This document shows, piece by piece, positions 29,694 through 40,425 of a stretch of DNA of 64,000 nt. How positions within the stretch are numbered: position 1 is the stretch's first letter; each line of letters begins with the position of its first letter. The translations under genes were made by a program, and so were the position numbers. The DNA is from an uncultured Clostridium sp. (lineage in GTDB: Bacteria > Bacillota > Clostridia > TANB77 > CAG-508), in assembly GCA_946495655.1 (NCBI GenBank), contig CAMMDS010000003.1, forward strand, positions 41,697 through 105,696. The letters run 5' to 3'. Under the pieces are notes generated by a model, which saw only the letters and a program-made list of their open reading frames with translations, was not told the DNA's origin and did not search any database.

Positions 29694-31523
29694 TTATTTT
29701 AACTCTTCTTTTATCTTCTTTGCTAATTCTTCATTTATTCCTTTTATTTTGCAAATTTCTTGTATATCTGCTTCAGCAATCTTTTTGATACTACCAAATT
29801 TTTTTAACAATGCATTTTTCTTTACATCACCAATGCCTTTTATCTCATCTAAAGCAGATTTTGTAAGTTCTTTTTCTCTTAATTTTTTATGATAGCCTAT
29901 TGCTGTATCATGTACTGAATCTTGAAACATTGTTATTAAATTAAATAATTTATTTGAAAGTGGTAATTCTTCTCTTTCTTTATTCATAAGTGCTCTTGTA
30001 GAGTGTTTATCATCTTTTACCATTCCATAAATCGGAATATTTAAAATACTAACATCAAAGTTTTCATTTTCTTCTTTATACTCTTTTTTTAGTTCATTAA
30101 TAGCCTCTAGTGCTGCCCTAATTTGAGTTATGCCTCCATCTACAAATATTACATCAGGTAATTTTCCAAATCCTCCATTAGGATTATCTATAGAGTGAGT
30201 TAATCTTCTTTTAATTACCTCATTCATACATCTTGGATCATCTTGTGAAAATACAGTCTTAATTCTAAATCTTCTTGCTAAATTCTTTTTTATAACACCG
30301 TCCTGCATAACAGACATTCCTGCAACCATATTTGTTCCAGATAAATTTGATATATCAAAACACTCTATCTTTCTAGGTAATTTATCTAATTTTAACACTT
30401 CTTTTAATTCAGTTAAAACTTCTAATTTATCTTTTTCTTTATTCTCCAATGTAACTTTAGCATTATTCTCTGCCATTTCTACTAATCTTAGTTTTTCACC
30501 TTTTTGAGGTGTTTTTATTTCCACTTTTCTTCCTGCTTTTTCTGTAAAAAGCTCTTGTAATATTTCTTTATCATCAATCTCTTCTCTTAACATTATTTTA
30601 TTAGGAAGTATTGGCCTATCTAAATAATATTGTTTTATAAAGCTTGATAAAATCTCTTTTGACTCTTCATCAACTAAATCATCTAAAAAGAAATGCTCTC
30701 TTCCTATCATCTTGCTTTTTCTAACAAAAAATATTTCAACACATACTCTTGTTTTACTTCTAGCTAAGCCTATTACATCTATATCATTTTCTGATATATT
30801 TGATACTTTTTGTTTCTCTGATATTCTTTCTACTGCAAGTTTTTTATCTCTTAAATATGCTGCTTTTTCATATTGCATATTTTTTGAGGCTTCTTCCATT
30901 TCTAAATTAATTTGCTTAATTAATTTATCTGTTTTTCCTTCTAATACATCAATTATTTCATCAATTTGCTTCATATATTCTTCTTTAGAAATATACCCCA
31001 TACATGGAGCCATGCATTTTTTTATATGGTAATTTAAACATGGTCTATCTTTATATTTGAAGCTTTTACATTGCCTTATTTTAAACTTAGATTTTATGAA
31101 ATCAACCATTTCCTTTGCAGCACCTGCATTTGCATATGGTCCAAAATATTTTGCTCCATCATTTAATATTCTTCTTGTAATATATACATCAGGATAATCT
31201 GCTTTTACATTAACCTTAATATATGGATAAGTTTTGTCATCTTTCAAAAGGACATTAAATTTAGGCATATTTTTCTTTATTAAATTACATTCAAGAATGA
31301 GAGCTTCTGCTTCATTATCTGTAACTATGTATTCAAAATGATCTATTAATGAAACCATATTCTCTATTCTTTTTGTTTTATTAGTTTTTCTAAAATATTG
31401 CCTTACTCTATTTTTTAATGATATAGCTTTTCCAACATATATAATTTTGTCATCTTTATCATGCATTATATATACACCTGGTTTAGAAGGCAACTTTTTT
31501 AATTCTTCCTCTATATTAAACAT
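29694..31523 (-). CDS. uvrC: Excinuclease ABC subunit C
   Basis: LPSKPGVYIMHDKDDKIIYVGKAISLKNRVRQYF (GIY-YIG), UVR motif, ECFDISNLSGTNMVAGMSV, C-terminal HhH. Confidence 0.98.
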   Translation of the reverse strand: MFNIEEELKKLPSKPGVYIMHDKDDKIIYVGKAISLKNRVRQYFRKTNKTKRIENMVSLIDHFEYIVTDNEAEALILECNLIKKNMPKFNVLLKDDKTYPYIKVNVKADYPDVYITRRILNDGAKYFGPYANAGAAKEMVDFIKSKFKIRQCKSFKYKDRPCLNYHIKKCMAPCMGYISKEEYMKQIDEIIDVLEGKTDKLIKQINLEMEEASKNMQYEKAAYLRDKKLAVERISEKQKVSNISENDIDVIGLARSKTRVCVEIFFVRKSKMIGREHFFLDDLVDEESKEILSSFIKQYYLDRPILPNKIMLREEIDDKEILQELFTEKAGRKVEIKTPQKGEKLRLVEMAENNAKVTLENKEKDKLEVLTELKEVLKLDKLPRKIECFDISNLSGTNMVAGMSVMQDGVIKKNLARRFRIKTVFSQDDPRCMNEVIKRRLTHSIDNPNGGFGKLPDVIFVDGGITQIRAALEAINELKKEYKEENENFDVSILNIPIYGMVKDDKHSTRALMNKEREELPLSNKLFNLITMFQDSVHDTAIGYHKKLREKELTKSALDEIKGIGDVKKNALLKKFGSIKKIAEADIQEICKIKGINEELAKKIKEELK

Positions 31524-31604
31524 TTTTCTCTTCCTTATATGATATTAACATAAATATTATATCATATATTCAGCACTTTGGAAAACTGTTTGTTTAAAAT
31601 ATTT

Positions 31605-32291
31605 TTAAACTTTAACCTTTTCTGCTTCTATAGTTTTTACTAATCTTTCTATATTTTTTCTCCTATTATACCTTCTTATTTCTATAATCTCCAAATACCA
31701 TAAGTATGCAAGTATAATCACTATTGCAATATTGTGTATGTATAGTATTGCAATGCTAGAAATAGCAGTTAATATAATAAGGATTGTTTTAGAAGTAATA
31801 TATGTAATTTTATACGCTTTCTTATTTCCAACAAATATTTTTAATAATTCATTTAGAAATCTGCCTCCATCCATTGGGTATATTGGAATAAGATTAAACA
31901 TAGCTATTAAAAAGTTAGAATAAATCATTATTTGGTATATATAATTGCTCTGTAAATTCAAGTTAAATTTGCCAACTAATATAAGGATTGATGATATTAA
32001 AAGATTGGTTAACGGACCTGCTAAAGCAAGAATTGCTCTTTTAATATTTATTGGATTTGCTTTTTTTACTTTAGTATTATATTCTTCTGGTTCTACTTTA
32101 ATGCTTATTTGTAGTCCTACTGGAGATAGCTTAATCTCTTCTGGTTTAAACTTTAAAATTAAGCCTGCTATCAAATGTCCTAATTCATGAATAATTGCAA
32201 ATATCATTAATATTATGTACATTTCAATTTGAGATGTTAGTAAGAATAAAAATAAAAACAAGAATATTTTTAAATCAAGTTTTATACTCAT
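31605..32291 (-). CDS. Site-2 protease family M50 metalloprotease (SpoIVFB-like)
   Basis: IFAIIHELGHLIAGLILKFKPEEIKLSPVG; NLIPIYPMDGGRFLNELL. Confidence 0.88.
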   Translation of the reverse strand: MSIKLDLKIFLFLFLFLLTSQIEMYIILMIFAIIHELGHLIAGLILKFKPEEIKLSPVGLQISIKVEPEEYNTKVKKANPINIKRAILALAGPLTNLLISSILILVGKFNLNLQSNYIYQIMIYSNFLIAMFNLIPIYPMDGGRFLNELLKIFVGNKKAYKITYITSKTILIILTAISSIAILYIHNIAIVIILAYLWYLEIIEIRRYNRRKNIERLVKTIEAEKVKV

Positions 32292-32303
32292 ATGTTTTCT
32301 CCT

Positions 32304-33257
32304 TTATTTTAAATCTAAAATAGATTCTGGATTTATAGTTCTATTATCTCTTCTTATTTCAAAATGAAGATGTGGTCCTGTTGAATTTCCTGTAGAACCA
32401 ACTTCTGCAATTTTATCTCCTTGTTTTACTTTATCTCCTTCTTTTACAAGAAGCTTACTGCAATGAGCATATCTAGTCAGAACATCTCCATTAGTTATAT
32501 CAATATGTTTGCCGTATTCTCCTTCTTCAGATGAAACAGTTACTGTACCTTCCATAGAAGCATATATTGCTGTTCCTTCATTTGCTCCAATATCTATTCC
32601 TTGATGATTAGCAGATACCACTTCTGTTTCTTCCCTTTGTCCATATCTAGATGTAACCGTTCCTGTAACTGGCAATATGAAGCTATAATTTTCTTTAATA
32701 TATTCTACATCTAGTTCATATTGTGATTTTTTTGTATCTTTTTCATATTCTTTGCTTCCCTCAGATTCATTTACAATTTCATTAGTGGCTGCTCCTCCAA
32801 TTCCACCTATAACATTTGTATTATCTTCTTGAATCTGATTTTGTATATCATTTGCTTGTATCTCATTAACCATCTCGTTATTTTCTGTATTATTATTCTC
32901 ATTATTATCATTACTTTGTATTCCTAAAAAATTAAATTTGTCTTTATTATTTTCAAAAAATGAAGTAATTTGACTTTGTATTTGACCAAAATTAATATCA
33001 TATGATAAAAATTCTTTTGTTTTATTTATAACATCATCTGAAAATATGTAATTAGTATTTTTAATAAGGTAAAAAATTATATAAATTACTGCACAAATAG
33101 CAAGTTGCATGAGCATCTTTTTAAACAATGATATCTTTTTCTTTTCCGCTCTATTTACATTGTCAGATGATACTCTGATTCCACTTGCTCTTTTTCGTCT
33201 ATTATATATTTCTTCTGCCCTTCTAATTCGTTCTTCTTGACTAATAGTTCGTTCCAA
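32304..33257 (-). CDS. M23 family peptidase (SpoIVFA/SpoIIQ-like)
   Basis: TSRYGQREETEVVSANHQGIDIGANEGTAIYASMEGTV...GNSTGPHLHFEIRRDNRTINPE; N-terminal TM. Confidence 0.88.
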   Translation of the reverse strand: MERTISQEERIRRAEEIYNRRKRASGIRVSSDNVNRAEKKKISLFKKMLMQLAICAVIYIIFYLIKNTNYIFSDDVINKTKEFLSYDINFGQIQSQITSFFENNKDKFNFLGIQSNDNNENNNTENNEMVNEIQANDIQNQIQEDNTNVIGGIGGAATNEIVNESEGSKEYEKDTKKSQYELDVEYIKENYSFILPVTGTVTSRYGQREETEVVSANHQGIDIGANEGTAIYASMEGTVTVSSEEGEYGKHIDITNGDVLTRYAHCSKLLVKEGDKVKQGDKIAEVGSTGNSTGPHLHFEIRRDNRTINPESILDLK

Positions 33258-33359
33258 TAAAAAAACACCTCTTCCTTTGTTGTTTTTTTAATGTATATGT
33301 GGTCAAGGTGTTTTTTATTCATATTTAATTACTAAATTAATATATTAAAGTTAAAAAAA

Positions 33360-33713
33360 CTATATGAAAGTAAATATAATTCCTAAAATTGTAATAAATA
33401 GAAGAAGGAAATTAATTTTTATAGAAGTTTTATATCTTTTTTCTAATTTTTTCATGTTATTTTTCCATTTTGGAGACTTTTTTTCTAAATTTTCTGTATA
33501 TGATTTAACTAGCATTTCCGCTTCTTTTATAATATAATCAGGTTCTTTCTTCTTGTTTTTATTCTCTTCCTTATTATCACTATCACTTTTTGCATCTATC
33601 ATTTGGTATTTATGTATTTTTTTATTTTCTTTTAAAATTACAATCGCTTCTTCTATTAAATTAGATGGTAAATTCTTTAGAACTATCATATTCTTCATAT
33701 CACTCATGTTCAT
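33360..33713 (-). CDS. Hypothetical protein with C-terminal TM
   Basis: Intact ORF between M23 and yyaC-like genes. Confidence 0.5.
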   Translation of the reverse strand: MNMSDMKNMIVLKNLPSNLIEEAIVILKENKKIHKYQMIDAKSDSDNKEENKNKKKEPDYIIKEAEMLVKSYTENLEKKSPKWKNNMKKLEKRYKTSIKINFLLLFITILGIIFTFI

Positions 33714-33769
33714 TTTTATATCCTCCTAAGTAATTTTATTACTTAGATTTTTACCATTTTTTCTTTTTC

Positions 33770-34303
33770 TTATACAAAAATATTTACATTCCTTAAAACA
33801 TTTTCTATTCCTAAAGATACAATCTCAGACATTTCATATATATTCTTTTTTTCTACTTTTTTTAATTCCTCGATATTATCTTCTTTTAATTGTAAATTTC
33901 TCCCTACTACACAATTAATATTTATATTTGAATAAAAGCATATACTTCTTTCTAAAGCTTTTCCTATTTTAATATAACCTTTATTTAATACAATCTCTCC
34001 TGCTTTCTTTCTGTTACTTAGTGCAGCATCTATAGTAATAATATATGGTTTTGAAAAATTATTACATATATCATTTATTACATCTTTTGCATTATTAAAA
34101 TTAAGAGTATCTCTCATAGTTCCATATATTTTTAAATATTCATTTTCTAAATGTTTTAAATTACTTCCTATAATTGGGCCTATGGAATCTCCTATTATGG
34201 AATTTGTTCCAATACACAAAATAACTAAATTAGAATAATCATTTTGTATATCATCAAAATTATTTTCAAATTCTTTTATAAATTGCAGGTATTTTTTATA
34301 CAA
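33770..34303 (-). CDS. yyaC: YyaC family spore protein (GPR-like putative peptidase)
   Basis: VILCIGTNSIIGDSIGPIIGSNLKH...YIITIDAALSNRKKAGEIVLNKGYIKIGKALER. Confidence 0.88.
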   Translation of the reverse strand: MYKKYLQFIKEFENNFDDIQNDYSNLVILCIGTNSIIGDSIGPIIGSNLKHLENEYLKIYGTMRDTLNFNNAKDVINDICNNFSKPYIITIDAALSNRKKAGEIVLNKGYIKIGKALERSICFYSNININCVVGRNLQLKEDNIEELKKVEKKNIYEMSEIVSLGIENVLRNVNIFV

Positions 34304-34340
34304 AAATTATTCCCCTTCCTATTTTTTGTTTTATTGCATT

Positions 34341-34586
34341 TTATTCTTTATCTCTGGCAATTATGATGTTTATATTTCTATCTTTACTATATTTTTTTAT
34401 TATATCTTCTGAAAATCCTGCAATTTCATTAGTTAGAATTATTGTGTCATATCTTTTAGCAATAAGTTCTTTTATTTTATCATCTGTTTGTTCTGGCTCT
34501 ACTAATTTAAAAACATCAAATCCTAAACTTTCGGGAACTTTAAAACTTATATCATCTTTTTCATATTTTATCCAAGATATTTTCAT
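34341..34586 (-). CDS. Small protein resembling V-type ATPase subunit F fold
   Basis: TDDKIKELIAKRYDTIILTNEIAGFSEDIIKKYSKDRNINIIIARD; no V-ATPase operon nearby. Confidence 0.35.
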   Translation of the reverse strand: MKISWIKYEKDDISFKVPESLGFDVFKLVEPEQTDDKIKELIAKRYDTIILTNEIAGFSEDIIKKYSKDRNINIIIARDKE

Positions 34587-34706
34587 TATTCATCACCATT
34601 TTTATTGTTTGAAAATTTTAACATTTTATTCATTTTTTATTACAAAAAGAAAGATTAATTCATTTTAGTCAAGAGTAACATCAGTTTAGTATTTCACTTT
34701 TATTCA

Positions 34707-35231
34707 TTAACTATTTTGCCCTTCCTCTTTTGCTTTTTCATCGAGTAACTCTTGTTTTAAATTTTCATCTGAGACATAGTCTATTGCTCTTTTATCATTT
34801 TTAAAAGCTATACTTGCAATTTCTTTATCTGCTCTTAATCTCTTACTTGCATATTTAAAAATTAGTCCTTTATTACTTACTGCCGCTAAAACTACTTCTT
34901 TGTCATCACGTAATTGTTCTGAAGCATAATATAGCTCCTGTCCATCAATTTTAACTGCATCTAACATTGTTTCTTTATCATCTGCTAATCTTTGGCTTAC
35001 ATAACAGGCTGTCCATCCCACTTTATTTATTGATTCTAATACAATCTCTTTATCATCTTTTAATTCTTTACTTGCAAATTCTAGAGCGTTTCCATCTTGC
35101 TTTATTGCTGCCATTACTACTTCTTTATCATTTTTCAATCTATCTGAGGCATAATCTAATAAGCTGCCTTGCTTATTTACCATTTCTAGAACATAATCTT
35201 TATCATCTTTTTTTGTTTCATCAAATTCCAT
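34707..35231 (-). CDS. DUF4116 repeat protein
   Basis: Repeats of LKDDKEVVLxAxxxxGxALxYASxxLxxDKE. Confidence 0.85.
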   Translation of the reverse strand: MEFDETKKDDKDYVLEMVNKQGSLLDYASDRLKNDKEVVMAAIKQDGNALEFASKELKDDKEIVLESINKVGWTACYVSQRLADDKETMLDAVKIDGQELYYASEQLRDDKEVVLAAVSNKGLIFKYASKRLRADKEIASIAFKNDKRAIDYVSDENLKQELLDEKAKEEGQNS

Positions 35232-35246
35232 TTATTGCCTCCCAAA

Positions 35247-35930
35247 TTATTTTATTTTCATATTCCTCATTTCTTCTTTTGTTTCTTTACTAACTACATT
35301 TGATTCGATTATCTTTTGTAATGCTTTATTAAATGTAAACTTGTCCAATGAGTTATTATTCAGATAATTTCTAGTTTTTTCTTCATTTTTAATAAATGCG
35401 ACAGATATAGCCCAAGCAATAGCCATTTTTACATAGTATTTGTCTAGCTTTATATTGTCATATATTTTAAATACATCATCTATATATTTGTTATCTTTTA
35501 TATAATAGTCCATTAACATTATTACGGCAAATCTAACCTCAAATTCACTTTTAGATTTTATATATTTTTGAAGATATTTAAACATTTCGTCTAAATTTTT
35601 GTTAGTAAATTTATATGTTGCACAGCAAGAATCACATATAGCCCAATTGTCTATCATAGGGACAAACTTATCTAAATACTTTAGTCTACAACCAAAATCT
35701 GCTTTCATGTAACCTATAACTAATCCATATATCATTTTCTCTTCATAAAATTCACATTTGTATTTTTCTAAAAATTCTATTGAATTTTCCTTTGCTACTT
35801 CTTTTGCAAGTTCTCTTAATTTTGGTATTCTTACTCCTATAATGTTATTCACATTAGGACACAAATTCATATGAAATTCTTTGTATTTTTCATCAGATAA
35901 TTCATATAACTTATCTCTTAAATCATTCAT
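35247..35930 (-). CDS. DNA alkylation repair protein (AlkD/AlkC-like)
   Basis: IIGVRIPKLRELAKEVAKEN...WAICDSCC...RFAVIMLMDYYI...YYVKMAIAWAISVAFIKN. Confidence 0.9.
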   Translation of the reverse strand: MNDLRDKLYELSDEKYKEFHMNLCPNVNNIIGVRIPKLRELAKEVAKENSIEFLEKYKCEFYEEKMIYGLVIGYMKADFGCRLKYLDKFVPMIDNWAICDSCCATYKFTNKNLDEMFKYLQKYIKSKSEFEVRFAVIMLMDYYIKDNKYIDDVFKIYDNIKLDKYYVKMAIAWAISVAFIKNEEKTRNYLNNNSLDKFTFNKALQKIIESNVVSKETKEEMRNMKIK

Positions 35931-35992
35931 TTTTTTACTCCTATTTTTGTACTACTATATTAATATCATATTCTTCTATATAATTCAATATT

Positions 35993-36844
35993 TTAGGCCC
36001 CAAGAACTCTACTTTTATACTGTCTATATATTAAATCATATTTTTTAGCAAAATCCAAAATCACATATTTAGTACAAGGATATTCTTCTCTAAGTTTATT
36101 ACCTAATACATGTACTCTACCATTTTTATATTTAACTACAAATCTACTACCTTTATTCTGTAATTCCAAATCTTTATATAACGGTATTATTACTTCTCTA
36201 TATAGCTTTTCATATGAAAAAAGATAATTTGGTCCTACAAAACTTTTAGGAACCAATACTATTGGTTTATTAGAATAAACAGGCAATTCTGCCTCTATTT
36301 TTTCCCAAATTTCTTTTTCTGCATTCCAACACATTTTCTCTAAAACCACTTTTTTAGTAGGTATTTTCCACAATTCGCATTGCTCTTGTGTATATTCTAC
36401 TAAATCTAGAAAAATTATTGTAGTAATAATATCTGATACTTTATCTTCTCCAATATTTGGAACCATAATTAAAAAATCAAATATATCTTCAACAAATCCT
36501 GATTCTAATATATCATTTTTTGATAATAATTTTACTAAATCAGTTCCGCCATTTTCTCCAAAACTTTTTCCATAAATTGTTTGAATTGAATAACCTAATC
36601 TCGTTTCGTTTCTTTCATAAAAATTATCTATAAATTCTAACAATTTCTTATACTTTCTATTCTGAGCCAATTTTATCATGTTATTAACAAACATCTCTAT
36701 TTTTGAATAACATCTTTTATGAAATTCTGTATTTCCATTTCTTATTCTCAAAGGATCTATAAATAGCTTATTGTCTTTTGTTAAATTTATATTAACAAAA
36801 GACAATTTTCTAGCAGGTATATGGTATTTAATACTAATATTCAT
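35993..36844 (-). CDS. Hypothetical protein
   Basis: MNISIKYHIPARKLSFVNINLTKDNKLFIDPLRIRNG...VPNIGEDKVSDIITTIIFLDLVEYTQEQCELWKIP; RBS AGGAG. Confidence 0.6.
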   Translation of the reverse strand: MNISIKYHIPARKLSFVNINLTKDNKLFIDPLRIRNGNTEFHKRCYSKIEMFVNNMIKLAQNRKYKKLLEFIDNFYERNETRLGYSIQTIYGKSFGENGGTDLVKLLSKNDILESGFVEDIFDFLIMVPNIGEDKVSDIITTIIFLDLVEYTQEQCELWKIPTKKVVLEKMCWNAEKEIWEKIEAELPVYSNKPIVLVPKSFVGPNYLFSYEKLYREVIIPLYKDLELQNKGSRFVVKYKNGRVHVLGNKLREEYPCTKYVILDFAKKYDLIYRQYKSRVLGA

Positions 36845-37066
36845 ACTTGATTTTCTCCTATGTTTTTTTATGAAGTATAACATTAGTATTACTAACGTAC
36901 AAGAGCACATTTTATTTCTTGTTTACTTTTTAGTAAAATAGTTAGTATGGAATGTGTTTCTTCTATGACGTGTTTTGTATTTGTTATTTGCTCCTATGAA
37001 AATATGGGTATTTCAGAAATCAAACAAATAAAAAGTTATTATATACTTATTTATTTTATAATTTTT

Positions 37067-37190
37067 GTTTGACATTCTCTAAAATTATGATATAATAAAA
37101 ATAGGAAATGGAGAAACCACAAACGTGGTCAACCTCGGAATAATGTTTTAGACACATCAAACTTTGGCGAGTTTACAGATGTGTCTGTTT
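37067..37190 (+). ncRNA. Putative type I antitoxin RNA with own promoter and terminator
   Basis: TTGACA-16 bp-TATAAT promoter, hairpin ACCACAAACGTGGT, terminator AGACACATC...GATGTGTCTGTTTTTTT; convergent to small toxin-like ORF. Confidence 0.65.
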
Positions 37191-37197
37191 TTTTGGT

Positions 37198-37320
37198 TTA
37201 TTTGCTCTTACAAAGTAGTATTACAAGTGCTATTATCGAAGTAAGAGCTATGATAGTTACTCCAATTAATGAATAATATAATATGTATATTGTTGCAATT
37301 AATGCTTGTATTTCTACCAT
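37198..37320 (-). CDS. Putative type I toxin, 40-aa hydrophobic membrane peptide (not in ORF track)
   Basis: MVEIQALIATIYILYYSLIGVTIIALTSIIALVILLCKSK*; AAGGAGGTGA RBS; upstream TAGACA-17 bp-TATACT promoter. Confidence 0.75.
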   Translation of the reverse strand: MVEIQALIATIYILYYSLIGVTIIALTSIIALVILLCKSK

Positions 37321-37501
37321 AAGCCTCACCTCCTTGTTGGAGGCAAACCACATCTGCTTATTCTCATTTCCTATACTTTCTAGTATAGTATAATTTTACC
37401 TATTTGTCTAGTAAGCAAAATAAATTTTACGAAAAAACTCCCAACCTTTACTGCTTAATATTTTTAAGATATTAATCAATAACTCTTGGAAGTTAATTGT
37501 T

Positions 37502-38320
37502 TTACGCACTCTTTAATTCAAGCCTCAATTTATCAGCAATCATTGCTATAAATTCACTATTTGTTGGCTTTCCTTTTGCTGCTGATACTGTGTAGCCGAA
37601 TATTCTCTCTACTGTTTCTTGTTGTCCTCTTCCCCACGCTACTTCTATTGCATGGCGAATTGCTCTTTCTACTCTACTTGGGGTTGTATGATATTTGCTT
37701 GCTATATCTGGATATAATTGTTTTGTAATCTGATTAATCATATCTATATCACTTACTACCATTATTATAGCTTCACGTAAGTATTGATAACCTTTAATAT
37801 GTGCTGGAACACCCACTTCGTGAATAATATTTGTTACTAATGCTTCTATATTTTCCTTTTTCTTTTCGTTTGCTGGGGATATATCTATATACTGCGCTTT
37901 TATTTCTCTACCTATTACATTTGATCTGTTATTTGATGGTTGATAGTATTTTAGTTCCTTTATTCTTTTTATTAAAATGCTTATATCAAATGGTTTTACT
38001 ATATAATATTGTGCCCCTAATTCAATCGCCCTTTGAGTTATTTTGTCTTGCCCAACTGCTGATAAGAAGATGCACATAGGTTTCTTTTCTATATTTGTCG
38101 AATTTAATTTTTCTAAAACACCTAATCCATCTAAATGTGGCATTATTATATCTAATAATGCTATGTCTGGTTTTGTTTCTAATATTTTGTCATACGCATC
38201 CTGTCCATCTCTTGCTACACCTACTACTTCTAGGTCTTCATCTTTTGATAAATAATTTACTAATGTTTTTGCAAAATCTTGATTGTCGTCTGATACTAAA
38301 ACTTTAATTTTCTCGCTCAA
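37502..38320 (-). CDS. spo0A: Stage 0 sporulation protein A
   Basis: Receiver [19 protein letters not shown]...[22 protein letters not shown]-term [19 protein letters not shown]...[20 protein letters not shown]. Confidence 0.98.
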   Translation of the reverse strand: MSEKIKVLVSDDNQDFAKTLVNYLSKDEDLEVVGVARDGQDAYDKILETKPDIALLDIIMPHLDGLGVLEKLNSTNIEKKPMCIFLSAVGQDKITQRAIELGAQYYIVKPFDISILIKRIKELKYYQPSNNRSNVIGREIKAQYIDISPANEKKKENIEALVTNIIHEVGVPAHIKGYQYLREAIIMVVSDIDMINQITKQLYPDIASKYHTTPSRVERAIRHAIEVAWGRGQQETVERIFGYTVSAAKGKPTNSEFIAMIADKLRLELKSA

Positions 38321-38447
38321 TGTTTTATCCCCCTAACAAAAAATTTAATTGTAAAAATTTTACAGTATGATTATATATCTTTTTCCAAAATTTTACAATA
38401 CTTTTTTATGATTTTTTTATTTATTTTTATAAAATCTCTTTATTTCT

Positions 38448-39077
38448 TTATTTTCTAATATATTTTTCTTTTATTATATTAAATTCTAAAACATTTGCCA
38501 TCTTATCATCATATGTATTATCTGCTAATATGTTTTCTTTTTCTTCATTTGTTACTTCTATAATACATTTTACATTTTCTCCATATTCTATATTTATTAT
38601 CTTAATGTTATTTTTACTACAATAATATTTTAATTTCTCCATATCTTGATAAGATACATATATCTCTATCTCATATCCCTTTTCTTGATATGCAGTCTCG
38701 GCTTTTTCTACTGCTTTAGTTGCTGCTTCTGTATATGCTCTAACTAATCCTCCAGCTCCTAATAATATTCCTCCAAAATATCTAGTAACAACAACTAATA
38801 CATTACAAAGTTCATTTTTTTCTAACACATTTAAAATAGGAGAGCCTGCAGTTCCACTTGGTTCTCCGTCATCACTAAATTTTTTTACTTTATTTTCTTC
38901 ATCTACTATATATGCAAAACAATTATGTCTAGCATCATAATATTTCTTTTTCACTTGTTTTATCATTTCTTCCGCTTCATTAGCACTCTCTACATAATAT
39001 ATATTAGCAATAAATTTAGAACGTTTTTCTTCTATCTCGATACTAGCATTTTCTTTTATCGTTTTAAATCTTTCCAT
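38448..39077 (-). CDS. YigZ/IMPACT family protein
   Basis: ARHNCFAYIVDEENKVKKFSDDGEPSGTAGSPILNVLEKNELCNVLVVVTRYFGGILLGAGGLVRAY. Confidence 0.95.
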   Translation of the reverse strand: MERFKTIKENASIEIEEKRSKFIANIYYVESANEAEEMIKQVKKKYYDARHNCFAYIVDEENKVKKFSDDGEPSGTAGSPILNVLEKNELCNVLVVVTRYFGGILLGAGGLVRAYTEAATKAVEKAETAYQEKGYEIEIYVSYQDMEKLKYYCSKNNIKIINIEYGENVKCIIEVTNEEKENILADNTYDDKMANVLEFNIIKEKYIRK

Positions 39078-39123
39078 ATTTATACCTTTCTAAAACAAAT
39101 ATATATCTAATTATGTTTAATAT

Positions 39124-40392
39124 TTAATTCAAACCTGCTGTATAACCTGTAGAGTAAGCAATCTGCAAATTAAATCCTCCTGTATATGCATCCACATCAA
39201 TTATTTCTCCAGCAAAAAATAATCCTTTTACTATTTTTGATTCCATTGTTTTAGGATTTATTTCTTTTATATTTATTCCTCCAGATGTTATTATAGCTTC
39301 TTCTATTGGTCTAAACCCTGATATATTTATTTCTAAATTTTTTAACAATTTTACTAAGTTTAGTCTTTCTTTTTTTGTAATCTCGTTTACTTTTTTATCT
39401 GGTTTAATTTCAGATAGCTCAACTATTGTATCTATCATTTTTTTAGGTAATAACTTATCTAAACTATTTTTAAATTCTTTGTTCTTTTCTTCACTAAAAT
39501 CTCTTAAAATTCTATCATCTAGTTTCTCCTCGTTTAAAGCTGGCTTCAAATCTATCGCTAAAACAATTTTACCATCTTTTAATAATTCATCAATGTTATT
39601 ATACCTCAATAAATGAGCTGATCCACTTAGTATTGTAGGTCCAGATACTCCAAAGTGAGTAAATAGCATTTCTCCAAAATCTTCATATATTACTTTATTT
39701 TTGCTTATATCTTTTATTTTAATTCCTACATTTCTTAAACTAAGTCCCTGCATATTTTTACATATTTCTAATCCATTTTCTTTTTTCGCAGTTAGTGGAA
39801 CTAATGATGGTCTAATTTTAGTAATAGTATGTCCTACTTTTTCTGCTAATCTATATCCATCTCCTGTTGAACCAGTTCCTGGATAACTTTTTCCTCCAGT
39901 TGCCAAAATTACTTTATCTGCTTTAAATTCTTTATTTGTCCCATCTATATTTACTTTTACCCCATAAACGTTTTTAGCATCATCTATCAAAATATCTTCT
40001 ACTTTTGCATTTAGTATAATTTTAACATTTAGTTTTTCTACAACTCTTATTAAGGCCTGCCTAACATCTTGTGATTTATCAGAAACTGGAAATATTCTAT
40101 TACCTCTTTCAACTTTTGTTTCAACACCTTCTTGTTTTAATATTTCTAATATATCATTATTATTGAAATTATTAAAGCTACTGAACATAAACATACCATT
40201 ACCTGGTATGTTTTTTATAAAGTCTTCTATAGGAATACTACTTGTTATATTACATCTACCTTTTCCTGTTATAAGTAGTTTCTTCCCAAGCATATTCATT
40301 TTTTCAAGTATTGTTACTTCATTTCCATTTTTAGCAGAAGAAATAGCAGCAAGCATTCCTGCAGGTCCTCCACCGATTATTACTACTTTCAT
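39124..40392 (-). CDS. NAD(P)/FAD-dependent oxidoreductase (HI0933/YhiN-like)
   Basis: VVIIGGGPAGMLAAISSAKNG...GKKLLITGKGRCNITSS...VILATGGKSYPGTGSTGDGY. Confidence 0.93.
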   Translation of the reverse strand: MKVVIIGGGPAGMLAAISSAKNGNEVTILEKMNMLGKKLLITGKGRCNITSSIPIEDFIKNIPGNGMFMFSSFNNFNNNDILEILKQEGVETKVERGNRIFPVSDKSQDVRQALIRVVEKLNVKIILNAKVEDILIDDAKNVYGVKVNIDGTNKEFKADKVILATGGKSYPGTGSTGDGYRLAEKVGHTITKIRPSLVPLTAKKENGLEICKNMQGLSLRNVGIKIKDISKNKVIYEDFGEMLFTHFGVSGPTILSGSAHLLRYNNIDELLKDGKIVLAIDLKPALNEEKLDDRILRDFSEEKNKEFKNSLDKLLPKKMIDTIVELSEIKPDKKVNEITKKERLNLVKLLKNLEINISGFRPIEEAIITSGGINIKEINPKTMESKIVKGLFFAGEIIDVDAYTGGFNLQIAYSTGYTAGLN

Positions 40393-40425
40393 TTATAGCT
40401 CCTTACTAAATGTTTATTAGTTCTT

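Noticed and set aside
34341-34586. Calling a V-type ATPase operon
   Set aside because: Only a subunit F-like small protein is present; no other V-ATPase subunits nearby.
34707-35231. Repeated DNA resembling a CRISPR array
   Set aside because: It is a coding repeat (DUF4116 KDDKEVVLxAV units) in an intact ORF; no direct-repeat/spacer pattern and no cas genes in the window.
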